Shown: in pieces, positions 32,260 through 44,865 of the stretch | How the letters are laid out: each line of letters opens with the position of its first letter | Position numbering within the stretch: position 1 is the stretch's first letter | DNA from: Axinella damicornis | Taxonomy: Eukaryota; Porifera; Demospongiae; Axinellida; Axinellidae | NCBI GenBank assembly: GCA_963931865.1 | Contig: OZ007506.1 | Coordinates: 12,235,110-12,299,109 of the forward strand | Direction: 5' to 3' | DNA length: 64,000 nt | Translations under genes and position numbers: made by a program | The notes under the pieces: model-generated | What the model was told of the DNA's origin: nothing | The model's database searches: none | Seen by the model: only the letters and a program-made list of their open reading frames with translations

Positions 32260-35200
32260 TTACAATCGTGGCTTTCCTGCTTTGTCCTGCAAAGGTTCTA
32301 GACTATGTCGTTTCTTATTAGAGATTCTTCTCTCAACTTTGTTCAAAATATTAGATTCAGGAAAAGCGGTAATGTTTTGGGGGAGTGGAGGGTTCAAAGG
32401 CAAAGACTGAAGTCGTCCTGGTCTCCTAGGATAGTGAACATCTCCGAGCACAAGCGTGTCAACACCGCGTGTAGTTGCACCAGCTATGTTTGGCGATTGT
32501 AATGCACCATTTTCCCTACCAGGGCGCTCAGGAGAGGTATCCTTTCCATGTGATAGGAGTTCCATTGCTCTTCTGGGCTTGAAATAATCAGATTCCCCTG
32601 ATCTTTGTAGGTGTGCTAAGTACCTGTCATCACTGGGAGGATCATAAGCAGTTGCAAACACAGCTGTAGGTTGGCTTGGTACGGATAAATCTCTGATCTG
32701 CAAATCACCGCAGCTGCCGTGCTTTGGAATCCTAGGATTGGAGACACTCCTCTTTTCCAGAAGAGATGACTTGGAAGTGACGGGAGATAATACAGTTTTG
32801 GAGACGGTCAGCCGGGGAAGTATCCAATGGGACTGGTCTTCATCCCACACGCATTCCACTTTGACCTTATCGAGGTTGTAGTAGTTACAATCACGACGGA
32901 GACAAGGAACTATGGTCTCCAGAAGCTGCTCTTGAAGTTTGATAGTCATCTGCTGCTTGCGGATTGTATCAAGGTAATCCTGTCGTTCCATCTCAAATTC
33001 AGCACTCAGGTCTTTGTTGTCTTCTAATGCAGAGTGAAGCTTAAACCGGGTTCTTTCAAGTAACTGACTTTTCACTTGCACTTCATCTGTGTATTAATAA
33101 TAGTAGGAATCTCAGTACTAAGCAGAAGCAGTGTGAGTCACCAGTGGTGTGAGTATTACATATTCATAGTCCTGGTACCAAACCAAAACCCATAATCATT
33201 TTTGGAGCACAAACTTAGTGCTGCCAGAAGTGACACGCGTTCTTGACTAGACTATTTCACTTTTGGCTTACCAAACTTCACATGGAGTGTTACATGGACA
33301 GCTTACCTCAGCCTATGCTAAAACAGCCCACTGACGTCATCAACTTGTTACTGTCCCTGAGATGCTGTGTGCCCTATTCAGACACTCCTCTTGATCTGGT
33401 GATCCGTGAGGTTCTTGTCCCTCACTTGTCATGAACAATCTGAGACTTCTACTTCATTATAGACTGTTCCAAACTCTAGTACACACCCACCTCACATCAA
33501 GCACCCACCCCCCTATTCATGCGAAAGCTATTGCACAGGGTTAAAACAAATGTAGTATAATTATAAGGGCCCACACATTACAGAGCTCTTGAGCAGCAAC
33601 TTGGGTGTGCTCCACTGCCAAGCATCGACTTCGCGTAGACGCGGCGCTTGTTGTTTATACAGCTGCTCAATGGGGCGAATACTACAGGTCTATATAATTT
33701 GTCTGAGTACATATCTTGCGCCCACCCCCCTGTTCTAATGTCCACAAACCATGGGCGCTTCATACATACTCTATGGCAGCATATGTATTTCTTAGCAACC
33801 ATGCATTTCCACTATTAATTGTATGTACTGCTTCCTTCATTGCGTAAATGTATAGCCTCGTTCCAAGCGCTCGGTCTTCTTCTCCCCAATTACCGAGCGC
33901 CTGGGAACGAGGCTAGTAGATGCACTACTGCATGTAGTATAATGGAATTCTACATTGTAAGGTGCACTTTGAACCTTACATTTCATGTCTACATGTTGGT
34001 AATACTGCCTATCTCAACTCACCGGTAAGGGAGTTGAATATCCGCTCCATAATGCCATCATCATCCATGATTTCGTTTGCCTGTCTCAGTGATAGCAATC
34101 TGCCCTCTGCCCTCAACCTCCTTTCTTGAAGATGATGCAGCAGTGAAGCATCACCTTGTGTACAAGCAAAACAAGTATAACAGCTAATGTGACTTTCCAA
34201 ATCACTCACTATAACTAGAGGTGCTCAGCAGAGCACATACGTACTCTGTGTGCTACTTTGACACAATATAGGTAGGCCTACCACCGACTTTTAATACAGC
34301 ATGCAGATAATGGTTGTGGCATGCAGTGATGTTAGAAACAGGATGTGGTCAAGTTACATAAAATTTAAACTAAGTTGCATGCAGCTTTCTCAGCCTGTCG
34401 AGTGGACCTCTGGTCTATGAGTTATGTAGTGTTTTCTGAACTTTGACACTGAGTCGAAGCCTTCAACAAGATCTTCGCCACTCAAACTGCTGTTTTTTGT
34501 GTACTCCACAGACACCAAACCAATCACTCTACCCCTGCTGTGCACATGCACGAGGGGTAATAATATTATGTGGTAACACCATGCACTAGCAAGCTATTGA
34601 CCCCACCTAGCCCTTCCTCTGTTGTTCTCTTTTGTTCTCTTTTGTTTGCTGGCAGGTATTGACATGTTAGGCTTGGAAATAATCACCAAACCGTCGGTAC
34701 TTGCAGGAAAGTATATAATTATACAGTGTGCATAATTATAGGCTTCAATATGCTGGTATGTATGTATAAAAAGAAATATGCATATATATCCTCCTCGTTC
34801 GCCTTGCTCCCCGATTGCGTCTGCTTCAGCTGCTGCTCCCTGATTGCGTCCGCTTCAGCTGCTGCTCCCTGATTGCGTGCATCCGCTTCAGCTGCTGCTC
34901 CCTGATTGCGTCCGCTTCAGCTGCAGCTCCCTGATTGTGTCCGCTTCAGCTACTGCATGCTCCCCAACTGCATCCACTTCAGCTGCTGCACCCCAACTGT
35001 GTCTGTTTCAGCTACCCAGCCGAGGTCAACCCATGCGTAAGCATTCGCAGGTTCAGTATATTTAGTATGAAGGTCGCGCATCACTATAGTCTAGTCTAAC
35101 CCCCAAGACTGGTTTCAACTCATCTCGGGAATAAAACCCTGCTATACAGTAAAAACACACCTGCCTTCTCTCCACCGATCATTTCCTGCTGGAGTTCTTC

Positions 35201-38200
35201 AAGGCGTTGTAGTGCTGCTTCATGTTCCCTTAGGATCGCCTGATCATCTCCACTCCCCTTTCCACTAAAACCATCTTCAGTTGGAACAAGCGTCTGCTTT
35301 CCTTGCAACATCTGATCACTCACCCCACGTCTGAACCCCTCCTACAAGTTGACGGAGGATTTTGGTACACCAAACACTATTAATCGTACCATTTGGTGGT
35401 CTAGAATTACATACAGGCCATCATAGTTGTGGAATGAACTACTTTCACATTTATACCTGCTGCATATATACATCTAGCCTTGACTTGAAATTTGATCTCT
35501 CATTGTTAGTGGTCTTGTCATAACTAGCATGTAACTGGGATGCTGACATGAATAGCCATGGTTGAAAGTCTCATCCTCATAGCCTACCTGGCAGGTTTGA
35601 ATATTAGTAACATGTTAATAAGTTCCTTCACACGATTTGGTTGTTGAAGACCTGCTCTTACTCCAGTATATAAACTCTTGACTTGTTCACAATCTGTTCA
35701 GCACTAGTTGCATGCCAATTAGCTTTTGATTACTCAAGTCATGCCCTATATAAAGCTAGCAGAGCATGTGAGCAGGAGGCTGCTGTCTGAATCTCAAGGA
35801 GCTATCAACTGAAGCCAAATTTGGTGAGAGAGCTAGACTCAGATCTAAAGGGTTGGCACGACTTCAAGCACAATGTATATAGTCCAACTAGAGAAACCCA
35901 GATTGTGTTCAGCAGATGATGCAGCTACAGTTTCAGAGTATCTCAGTGCTACGTTCACCCCTATTCTGATTCATAATGACCATCACGATCATTACAATCT
36001 AGCAGCTCTGCATGTGTGTTATTCACCTGTGCTTCAGCCAGCTGTGCATCACGCGCCTGTTGCAGTTTCGCAAACTCTTCTTGCAACACAGCCTTATCAC
36101 ACTGTTCCTTGCTGAACTGGGCTTGGAGGTGTGCTAGCTTTGCCTCATACTCCCTTCTGATGGTCTCCTTTTCATCTTCCAAGGCTCTTAGTTGGTCATC
36201 AGAGGGGAGGGGGTGGGCAGGTTGGTGCTGCAGGTCATGGAACTCTCCAACTCCTACAACAATGAACAAAGGAGCTTCGAAGTTAGTAACTGAAATTTTA
36301 TTTTCCACTTCAGTAATGGGGTTGACTGTGCCAAAAGCTGACTTCATAATTTTGCTTTTGACCCAACTCCTTACATGTACGTGTACCTCCAGGATTTCTG
36401 CCCAAAAATGCCAACTTGTAACTTAATTAACTATACTAGCAACATATACACAGACAGATAGCAACTTCTGAAACTCTTTGCAGGAAACATCCTCGCTCCC
36501 AGACCACAGGAAACACGACTTGACAACTTCCGTGAGTTCAAACTATTACTTCCGATGCCAGAAAGTTAGCAGAACCAACAGAATGTCATCACATGACAAT
36601 CGAAAGAGCAATTACGTTGGAACATCGCAGTCACACTTACTATGTATTTAGTCGAACGATGCCATGCAGTAGAGGCGTTTTGTATTTTGTTCAAACAAAT
36701 TCAGCTTGACTTCTGCTGTAAAACCTGCAGCAAGCACTTGTTTTTCCATGATCAATAAAGTAGTATACAGTATGCTGGTAGGCAAACAGGTGATCAATAA
36801 AGTAGTATACAGTATGCTGGTAGGCAAACAGGTGATCAATAAAGTAGCTGGTAGGCAAACAGGTAGCACTAGAATCATTGCATACTTACGTAGTTTGGTA
36901 CATGTGTTACTAAGGACATATTACATAGGTACATGTATGTACACGCATGCATTATCATAACGAATGCCACACTTTCAACATCAACATTCTCCAATACGTA
37001 GCTAACCTAACTCCAGGCCAACTCTGTATTCTTTGAGTTTCAGTGCATACTGATGATAACTACGTAGGTATAGGCCTGGGAATGAGGTTATACCTTCCAG
37101 TGCAGTTGGAATCTCAGCACGTCCAAGAAGCATCATTTTCAGCCTCTCAATCTCCTCTTTATATTCTCGAAGTAAGGCATCTTTGGGGTCCTCATTGATT
37201 CTAGGCTTATTCTTGATATTCTTAGCTCTATTTGCATACCTCAGTGTGCTACAGAAATGAATAACACATCATGATGCACTTAACACAATGTCACATACAC
37301 ATGTAGATACATAAAGGTATTAATTCTACATGTACTTCTGAGCAAACTAAACTGGGCGAGCGTGAGTAAGCTCCAAGCAGACGTTGAGTGTCAGCGAGGC
37401 CACGATTATACATTGTAGTTTGGCTGGATCTGGCACATATTGTCACGTCAGTATAATTATACTCAGCCCTTCCTTCCTGCATGATCTCATATTTGTTGCT
37501 CTTTGCTATTGTCTTCTGCATCCTTTGATCCTCCTCAGCCTCATTCCCCACCATCGAGCATTAACGAGTCATGCACCATCGATTACGAGTCCAAAATGTT
37601 TGATACTTTACATTGAATGTGTGTTTCAGTATGATGTCGTATGATTTCGGGAATTGTAATTTGCGTGCGCGAGATTTATGGTATCGGGGTACACCACGAC
37701 TATGACTAGAGTGCATTGGGCTCACTCATGCTCGCCCAATTCACAAACTCTTGGAAAATATTATATGAGTAGTACATATGTATGTATGTGTACTAGCAGG
37801 ATCCCACTCTACAGGCAGTATCTAACAACAGAAACGTCCAATCCGACCCACCCAATCCCGTGAACCAGCCATATGTCCCACATCCTTCTGTTCACCAGAT
37901 GATAGTGTTGTAACTGGTGGCACTATGGCAATCGTGAGCAGACAATGGAACTTGCGTATTACAGCAACATTATAGGAGCGTGGTAAACAGTATAATGTAC
38001 TGCACATCCTCAGAAAGGTGATATTGCCACCAGCATAATATGATTTAAATTCTCTAATCTGATTGGTCCATTAGGACATATGACATCATGTCCAGCTATA
38101 CCTTAACCGTTTCCATGTTGGGCATGGCGTCCCAGCTACTTGGTGGCACGTCACCACATTGCCAGTCATCCAGCACTGAGGACAAGGCAGTGACAGGCTT

Positions 38201-41200
38201 GTTGTCACTAGCTACCTACATATGCCTATACCGTGGAACAGTTGGCGAATGCGGGATTGATGAAAGTTGCATAGAGACCCTACAAATCATGTATTCTCCT
38301 CATTTCCATGGTATAACCTGGCTCGGTTAAAGCATTCGACTGCTAATCGAAAGGTTGCAGGTTCGAATCCAACCATTGCTATGGACAGAAGAGATTTTCT
38401 TCCTCTCCTAGGAGTCGACCCCCTAAAACGTGTAGGTGTGTTCTTGAAGGTGGTTTTCACCTGATACAGTCCACACCGCATCCTTCGATCAGAGGGGAAG
38501 TAAAGCCGTCAGTCCCGCGGTGCTGGCTAGTGCTTTAGAATACAGTTGCTTGTTCCGGTTCCCTCGATCGTTAGCCACTCTATATGGTGGTTTCTCATAA
38601 AAAAACAACCTACATTTAGATCTCATGACAATTGTATGTACACACCTCAATGTTTCATCATAGTTGTTGTCTGCAGGGCTGATGCAAGCGATCATCAGGG
38701 TCTTGGTATTTCCCCCAAGAGAGGATTGCAGCAGGCGTGTCAGTTTGGAGTCACGATATGGGATGTGCGTTGACCTGCCATCCACCAGGGCTGAGATAAC
38801 GTTTCCCAGAGCCGACAGTGACAGGTTGATTTTTGTCGCTTCCTTCAGGCGATCCCCTACAAAACAATGCAGGTATTAGGCATGTGACCAATTAACTATA
38901 CCGTGGTATATCAACTAGGCTTGAGAACAACGCCACATGGGAATGCAACAGACTCGTACTTACTATCCAAAGCATTATCTGACCTGTGGATCCTGTCTTG
39001 GATTGCCTCTCGCTGCCAGCCAGATCAACCAGATTCAGTCTACCTGCCCGTAGGCTCTCCTTCTCTCCCTCCACCGCATTAATCATCTCAAGGTCAATGG
39101 TGAAGATGGAGTGTGACCGAGAGGAATCCACATTCATCAAGGTAGCACCCACTGAGCGGTTCTTACCACCTAGTTCCATCACCTTCTCCAAATCATGAAC
39201 ATTATGGACCTAGGAAGGAAAGTGTTTGTCTCAGTGGTCTCGCCAGAAATTTGCTTAAGGTTACGGGATACTCGTGCGCCCGCCGTGTGGAATGTATTGG
39301 GAAATGTATACTTAAGCTCGCTAACCAAAAATCTCGAGTACGAAGAGCGTGAGCAACTTGATTCTGGCAGTGGAGGTGCGCTGTCACAAGGTGCAGGGCA
39401 TGACGGAAGCTTTTTCGATAGTATAATCCCTGGCAAATTTATCTGCTGTCTCGCTCGAGAAAAGCGGTAAATACGGCTTTTTGGCGAACTGAACTGCTCG
39501 TTTTTGCACGGCTATACAGCGTATCGGTAAAAGCTTCCGTCATGCCCTGCACCTTGTGACAGTGCACCTCCACCTCTAGAATCAAGTTGTTCACGCTGTT
39601 CATACCTGAGATTCTTGGTTAGCGAGCTTAAGTATGCATTTCCCAATACATTTCGCACGGTGCGCGCACGAGTATCCCGTAACCTTAAGAGGGATGCATA
39701 ATGAGATTCATAGTGTTCGGAAACCCTGTGAAGCCTACCCTCATTCCGGGCCGTAGCCTGGTGTAGGAGAAACGGCTTGGCAACTGTATTCAAACTGTAC
39801 ATTGTATATGGATGTAACGTCACTGCAAAAGCATACCGTAGTTGCAGTTAATTTCGCGGTGGGGAAATTTTCGCGGTATTCGCGGATGAAGTAAGACCGC
39901 GAATATTAAACCCGCGAAATATATTTCCACAGCTAGCGCTAGGCATAACAGTTACTGTCCTTCGTGTTCCTGGGCTTACGCTCACACAGTAGCTCTTCCC
40001 CAGCAGTTGCTTCGCTGTAGACGTGCTAGCCACGCATACACAGTTCCATCAGCACGATCGCACGTGTCAATAGTAAGTTATTACGAGCGGAATTTTTTTT
40101 TCGCGGAAGTAATCAGCGAAAATTTCACACCGCGAAATATTTGTGTGTCACGTTTAGTGGCTAGACCGCGAAATTTTTGGCACGCGAAATAATCGGCAAC
40201 TACGGTACCTAATTTAAGCAGTGAAGTCCACGTGATATTGATATCTCCACCTGCTGAGAACAGTTCTTTCCTGCTCGTGGAAGCAACTGTTTGCTGCAGG
40301 TACTGCGATGGAAGGCAAACAGAAGACGAACGAGTAAAATTGATCATGCAGAGCACTTACACTAGCACCATCGAGTGATCGACTATTGCAATGAATGGGC
40401 GTGACTGTGACATTTCAACGCATAACGCAATTTGATTTACTGTTGTCGCGAGTGACAACGTTCTGAAATCTGATTGCATGGCACTGTGAACTCTCTGGCC
40501 GCGGAAGTAACAGTTTGAACTCACGGAAGTTGCCAGGCCATTTCCCCTACAGCCTGGGAACGAGGCTACATACGTGAAGCCTTATAGACCAGACCACAAA
40601 GGGCACATTAGAAGCCTGAAGGGCACAGTGCCCTTCAGAAAAGGCCTAGCGAGAACACTGGTTTGTCTGGATGTCAAACCAACTCTAACACCAAATATAT
40701 CAAAGCTAGCCCATAAACAGGTGATGGCTGTATCTGGGTTTGCCTGTGAAAAGCCATGGTTGAACCTGCATGGGTGGGCAGGTTTTCTTAATTATTAACC
40801 ACAGAATTTTGTTCTCTAGAGGTCACCATAATCCATGGTTAAGGCTCCAAACCACACAAGTGTCCTTGTAGCCATCCTGCACAGATTCATGACCTCATGA
40901 ATCTGTGCAGGATGGCTACTACTGAAATCTTGTTGATGATGGAGTGAGTGCTGACACTCACTCCATCATTAACAAGATTTCAATAGTCACTGCTCTTGAT
41001 CAATTACCGCCCATCCAGATCAATGAATGCCCATCCAGATCGAGAAATAACAGAAAGGGGGGTGAAGACTGCTTCCCAAGCCCATTCATGTAAATGAAGA
41101 GAGAAACGGCCTACCCCATCAACCATGTAAGGTCATTCTATAGCCAAGTCCAGACACAGCCACGCTGTTTTCCGCAGGGCTGGTGCCAGCTATTTTGGAG

Positions 41201-44200
41201 TGGTATGGCCACTGCCGAAGGCAGTGCATAGAGGCGTGTAGTGTTGATCAATCCGCGCGAAGTGCGGAAATTTTTTTTCACCTTCATTTTTCAGTTAGCA
41301 GGATGAGCTCTCCGTAGCACCTTCGTGCTTTGCACTGCACTGCCACTACTATCCGTGACTGTCTCACTCTCAACGTGGAAAGGAAAATGTAAGTTGGCTG
41401 GAAGGGTATCTACATCACGAGCATCTCGTTGTTTGAAGGTTGCCGTCACGGCGCGTTAGTCCTGTCTCCATTCCGTGTGTGTTGGTCTCGTCCCTAGACC
41501 ATGATAATCGACGCGATTCAAAACCAAGACTCGTGCTAACATGGAGCAGTCTGTCCTGGCCTTATGGTCGCGGCTTTGGCCGCGGAAGCCTCAAGGTGGA
41601 AACTTTAGCTACGCGCTCGTAAGTCAGAATCCCAGCAACGCCATTTTTCCTCCTCAAAACCTGGTACGGCCATGGCCATACCGGCCGTACCAGTGGCGCC
41701 GGCCCTGGTTTTACTCACCATTCAGGTGAACCCACCCACTGCTCCCTCTCCCACCTTTCTACTCACACAGAATCTAGCTTCCTAGGACATTGCCATGAGA
41801 AGAAAATCCGATTGGTTATTTTGAAGTCATTAGTGGTTAAGGGTTAAGCATAAATGGATGTCTTCTCATCCTCAAATTCCAATATGGTTAAGGCTGATTC
41901 TTCACCTAGATCAGGTTAGCATTGCCTGACCAACTTGATGAGTACTCGTTAATGAGTGGGTATGGGTGCTGTATAGTGAATGTACTTAGGATGGCTGGGT
42001 GCAGTCCTGCACATGCATTTCTGCTTCCATATGCATGCTACACTCCTGGTAGCCATTGCAATCCTGGTTGCGACTCACCGTAGCACAGGCTAAATAATGC
42101 AGTTAGTTCCAATTAACGCACATGCCACATGGCATCCTCGCTCAGTCGCAATGGCGGCCAAAGGGAAGACAAGAAATGATTACAGTGCTCACAACTTCAC
42201 CCGCTCAGTGGATTTCAGCACGTAACCATCAGTGAACGACAACAATCATAGCCGTGGGGTCAGAACCTTTGTAGGCCCTTCATAAAGCTGTACTGGCAGC
42301 AAAAGTCGAAGAGAGCGCTCGAGCAATGGCGGCCGATGGCGAGACAAAAGTGCTTGTACCTCCACTATATACAAAGGTGAGTTTCAGCACTAAAATTGTA
42401 CGCTTGGGTCACTGCATGGTAGCGATCACGACGGTGTAGGCAGATTCTTTGTAGGCCATTCCTAAGGTAGTCAAAGGTTAATTACTTTACGTGGCACAAT
42501 TTTTCCCCTACCAGGAGTGTAAATTACGTGGCACAATTTTTCCCCTACCAGGAGTGTAATAAGCTGTGTTGCTTTAGTAGGTAAAGAGTTAATTAACCAC
42601 AAACTCAGACTCGACCTCCAGTAGAATAGCAAGGTGGTATACCAACACTGAGAGGGACAACTCACTTTGTGTTGTGATAAACCTTTCACGTAGACACCTT
42701 TCTCTGGATGCTCATGTAATTCAAGCTTTTTCTTTACATCTCTTCCCAACAAATCTCTAACTTCCTCGTTGTAAATTTCCAGGTAAGATGAGTGTAGCAA
42801 GTACTTGGTTGCCTCTGAAACAGCTACCGAGTCAAATATGTGTTCAAACGCTCTTGGAATAATCCCTCTGTTTGTAGTGGGGTCGTCAACGCCCATCATT
42901 GTATAGCTTTTCCCACAACCTGTTTGTCCATATGCAAACACAGTTCCGTTGTAGCCTTCAAGTACTCCCCCTACCAGTGGAAAGCAGATATCTTCGTATA
43001 TCTGTTGTGTTGTGTCCAGCATGTAGTACACACCATCAAAAGTAAACATCTTGGAGGGAGCATCATCTCTCCCGGATTTTCTCAGCCGAACTTGAGCAAT
43101 GGAAGTTTCCATATCAAGCACAACCTATAGTGAAATAAATTATAGTATCAAACTGTCGTAGACTCTATAGGTAGGGATACTAGCCTCGTACCCAGTCCCA
43201 CGCCCAGCTTTTCGTTGCTTGCAGTACGGTAAAGCGGGGAGGGCCTGGTACATCTTCTCACGTGAGCATGACGTAATCGAAAAATGGCAAAATTTTCAGA
43301 ACGAAGACGCTACGTTTTGCGTGTTATTCGGCCATCTACACGTTCAACGCTCGGTGAGTATGACAGTCGCCCCCGCTAGCTAGATACGTGTGGTATGTTA
43401 CCTGGTACCTTCGCTCTTCTTGCTGTTCTGAGACACACTACGCCCACTTTAAACTTCCAGTCTTTCTACCCCTTTCTACCCTTGACGTCACTCACGTGAG
43501 GAAATGTACCAGGCCCTCCCCGCTTTACCGTACTGCAAGCGACGGAAAGCTGGGCGTGGGACTGGGTACGAGGCTATTGAAAGAGGTCTCCACAATTTGG
43601 GAGTAGACTTAACAAGGGGTGTGCTTTATTGTATCCTGGTATGTTGGTGCTTCCTTATAAGGCACTTCAGAATTTTTAACATTCTAAATAGAGCCCACCA
43701 AAAATTTCTGAGGGGTTTGGTAATTTTTCGGTGCATGTAGGCCTTAGGGTAGCTGGTAAAGTCTCCAAGTTGGAAGCCGGGTATCAAGGATGTCTAGTTT
43801 GGCAGTCAGAGGGCACCATGCAAAAATTGCACTTTCCCATATCAATAAAAACGGACGTACATGTATCCCTGAAAGTGTGATCCCCGTACTCTTGCACCTC
43901 TGGTGCTACACGGAAACCGTTCTGATTTGCATCGTTCGAGGGGTCTTGAACTGGTGTATGCCCAAAGCATCATCTTTTACTTCGGGCAGTCCTGAGTAAC
44001 GGCTGGTAACGGCATACCCGACACGAAACCCACATTCAATCCTGTAAACTTGCGTTTCCAATCCAGTTTGCCGTGCTCTATTATCCATGCTGCAAACAGC
44101 CTGGACTGGTTTTGACCTTTAATTATGTGCTAAAACCCGGAATGGAAGGGTATGAACACATCTATAGAACAAACTGAGCACCAGGTTTTCATCGTTGAGA

Positions 44201-44801
44201 CCTAGGCACCTTTTTCTGCCTAGCAGCACTGTAATTCTGCTGCAGTTGTGTCACTAGACTTGTGTGCTTCCAGCTAAATACAAGCCATCATGCATGCAAC
44301 CCCAGCCCCACAGGCCACCAGTTACAGTCCAGCAGTTGCAGACCATCATCACCATCCTTATATCATGCATGCTTTGCACACATTCATAAGTTAACCCTTT
44401 AAATACAGAATTCTTTCCCTGCAAGATACCTCCAACTTCACTACCTTGTGACTAGTCTTGTACCCAGACCCCACTCATGTGACTATTCCTCAACCCTTGC
44501 ACGGAAGGAGAAGTCATTTAGTAATCTTTGCAACGGGGAGCAAAGCCTGCAATCACAACCCACTTTGATCTCAAGAAGTTATCAGGTGGTACCAGGTGAT
44601 ACAGTCATAGCATAGCAGTCCTAGTGGGGTCCATCAGAAAGAGTTCCTAAGTTGCCTGCACATGCACTTTTGGCTTTTGCTCTGGAGACAGTGGTGTTGC
44701 ATACTAAAACCTGTATCTTCACATACCTGACAGTTGAGCTTTTCTTCCCTCTCGTTCATCGGTCTGCAGCGCACAATCACCTTCACTGATTCAGAAGACA
44801 T
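32260..44801 (-). CDS. KIF17: kinesin-2 motor, KIF17/OSM-3 type (complete)
   Basis: Nine exons: 44801-44727, 43124-42666, 39209-38984, 38856-38646, 37239-37094, 36253-36027, 35341-35161, 34154-34023 and 33086-32260. All phases agree, giving 827 aa from [20 protein letters not shown]. The motor domain has the P-loop [11 protein letters not shown], switch I NVDSSRSH, switch II DLAGSER and [20 protein letters not shown]. The kinesin-2 neck follows ([20 protein letters not shown]), then coiled coils and [20 protein letters not shown], the conserved KIF17 tail segment. KIF17/OSM-3 is a homodimeric plus-end motor that moves cargo along cilia and dendrites. It is shorter than human KIF17 (about 1030 aa) and longer than OSM-3 (about 700). 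It is divergent from BRCC36, with 64 bases between start codons. Its introns, notably intron 2 (39.2-42.7 kb), are full of small elements. Confidence 0.93.
33853..33915. mobile_element. hairpin element, TAGCCTCG family
   Basis: TAGCCTCGTTCCAAGCGCTC ... GAGCGCCTGGGAACGAGGCTA, with a CGGT stem extension. Flanks GTAAATGTA and GTAGATGCA match at 7 of 9. It lies in the last KIF17 intron. Confidence 0.75.
34790..35100. mobile_element. minisatellite-bearing element copy in KIF17 intron
   Basis: TCCTCGTTCGCCTTGC, then eight GCTGCTCCCTGATTGCGTCC GCTTCA units, ending in the ATCACTATAGTCTAGTCT module found at 20126. It lacks the AGCTGAGCTCGC termini, so it is truncated at least on the left. Confidence 0.75.
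36744..36862. repeat. 42-bp tandem repeat, KIF17 intron
   Basis: ATCAATAAAGTAGTATACAG TATGCTGGTAGGCAAACAGG occurs twice, and a third unit is shortened (ATCAATAAAGTAGCTGGTAG). Confidence 0.85.
37790..38035. repeat. dispersed repeat copy, pairs with 15045-15290
   Basis: See 15045. It begins ACTAGCAGGATCCCACTCTA and is diverged from the other copy throughout. Confidence 0.65.
38310..38535 (+). mobile_element. tRNA-Ser-derived SINE, copy 1
   Basis: The head carries CGACTGCTAATCGAAAGG (anticodon-loop region with GCT) and a perfect B box GGTTCGAATCC at 38360-38370. The A box is decayed (CCTGGCTCGGTTAAAGC). The body shares GTAGGTGTGTTCTTGAAGGT and CACATCCTTCGG...GTAAAGCCGTC-type sequence with copy 2 at 45730. 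It lies antisense within a KIF17 intron, so it is not a functional tRNA gene. Confidence 0.8.
39254..39690. mobile_element. long-TIR element (~165-bp arms)
   Basis: 39254-39420 (CTTAAGGTTACGGGATACTC...) and 39525-39690 are inverted copies with about 10% divergence, ending in AAGCTTTTTCG/AAAAGCTTCC around a short core. It lies in KIF17 intron 2, only 45 bases from the exon at 39209. The open frames in the arms mirror each other and are not genes. Confidence 0.85.
39722..40568. mobile_element. composite element of the TAGCCTCG group, interrupted
   Basis: Left part GAGAAACGGCTTGGCAACT (about 39765) and right part AGTTGCCAGGCC ... CCTGGGAACGAGGCTA (to 40568). Internal sequence (GAAGTCCACGTGATA, GTGGAAGCAACTGTTTGC, GAATGGGCGTGACTG) matches the copy at 60493-60955. 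It is interrupted by a complete second element at 39836-40205. Confidence 0.8.
39836..40205. mobile_element. TA-flanked MITE (CCGTAGTTGC TIR) nested in another element
   Basis: 370 bp with inverted ends CCGTAGTTGC(A/C)G(A/T)T(A/T)AT TTCGCG and many CGCGAAA motifs. TA lies on both sides. The paralogous copy at 60493 has an uninterrupted GCATACCTCATT, showing that one TA existed before insertion. The TA duplication suits Tc1/mariner-type transposition. A decayed relative lies at about 53685-53755. Confidence 0.88.
40868..40981. repeat. two adjacent perfect hairpins
   Basis: Hairpin 1, 40868-40919: arms of 25 bp beginning GTAGCCATCCTGCACAGATT, loop CC. Hairpin 2, 40924-40981: arms of about 27 bp beginning GAAATCTTGTTGATGATGGA, with one mismatch and a short loop. 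They are four bases apart in KIF17 intron 2, with no family resemblance to the TAGCCTCG elements. Confidence 0.85.
41175..41710. mobile_element. possible TIR element
   Basis: CAGGGCTGGTGCCAGCTATT at 41177 and the complement of CCAGGGCCGGCGCCACTGG at the right end (41690-41708) are imperfect inverted repeats, and both sides carry GGTATGGCCA. The interior is unique. Confidence 0.4.
42476..42560. repeat. 41-bp direct repeat, dispersed family
   Basis: ACGTGGCACAATTTTTCCCC TACCAGGAGTGTAA is present twice in tandem. Further copies lie inverted at 53367-53408 and partially at about 18990-19013. It ends 106 bases from the donor of KIF17 exon 2. Confidence 0.8.
43181..43576. mobile_element. largest hairpin-family element (396 bp)
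   Basis: Termini TAGCCTCGTACCCAGTCCCA and its complement, with arms of roughly 90 bp including CGCCCAGCTTTTCG, GCAGTACGGTAAAGCGGGGA and GGCCTGGTACAT. The core (about 43270-43480) is unique. Its arm segments reappear in the small copies at 2380, 10442 and 27605, which look like internally deleted derivatives. It lies in KIF17 intron 1, with no clear 9-bp duplication. Confidence 0.8.
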
Positions 44802-44865
44802 GGCTGCCACTCAACTACCCAGTCTCAGTATATTATAGTACTCGTACTGGCTAGTTGTTATTTCC
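44802..44865. promoter_or_regulatory. 64-bp bidirectional promoter/5' region of KIF17 and BRCC36
   Basis: Only 64 bases separate the two opposing start codons, unless unseen non-coding first exons exist. The segment holds TATTATAGTACTCGTACTGG, an A/T-rich element that could act as a core for either direction. Both transcripts must initiate in or very near it. Confidence 0.7.

Noticed and set aside
38318..38390. A tRNA-Ser gene
   Set aside because: Only the B box and anticodon region are preserved, the A box is decayed, and the sequence continues into a body shared with 45730, so it is a SINE head.
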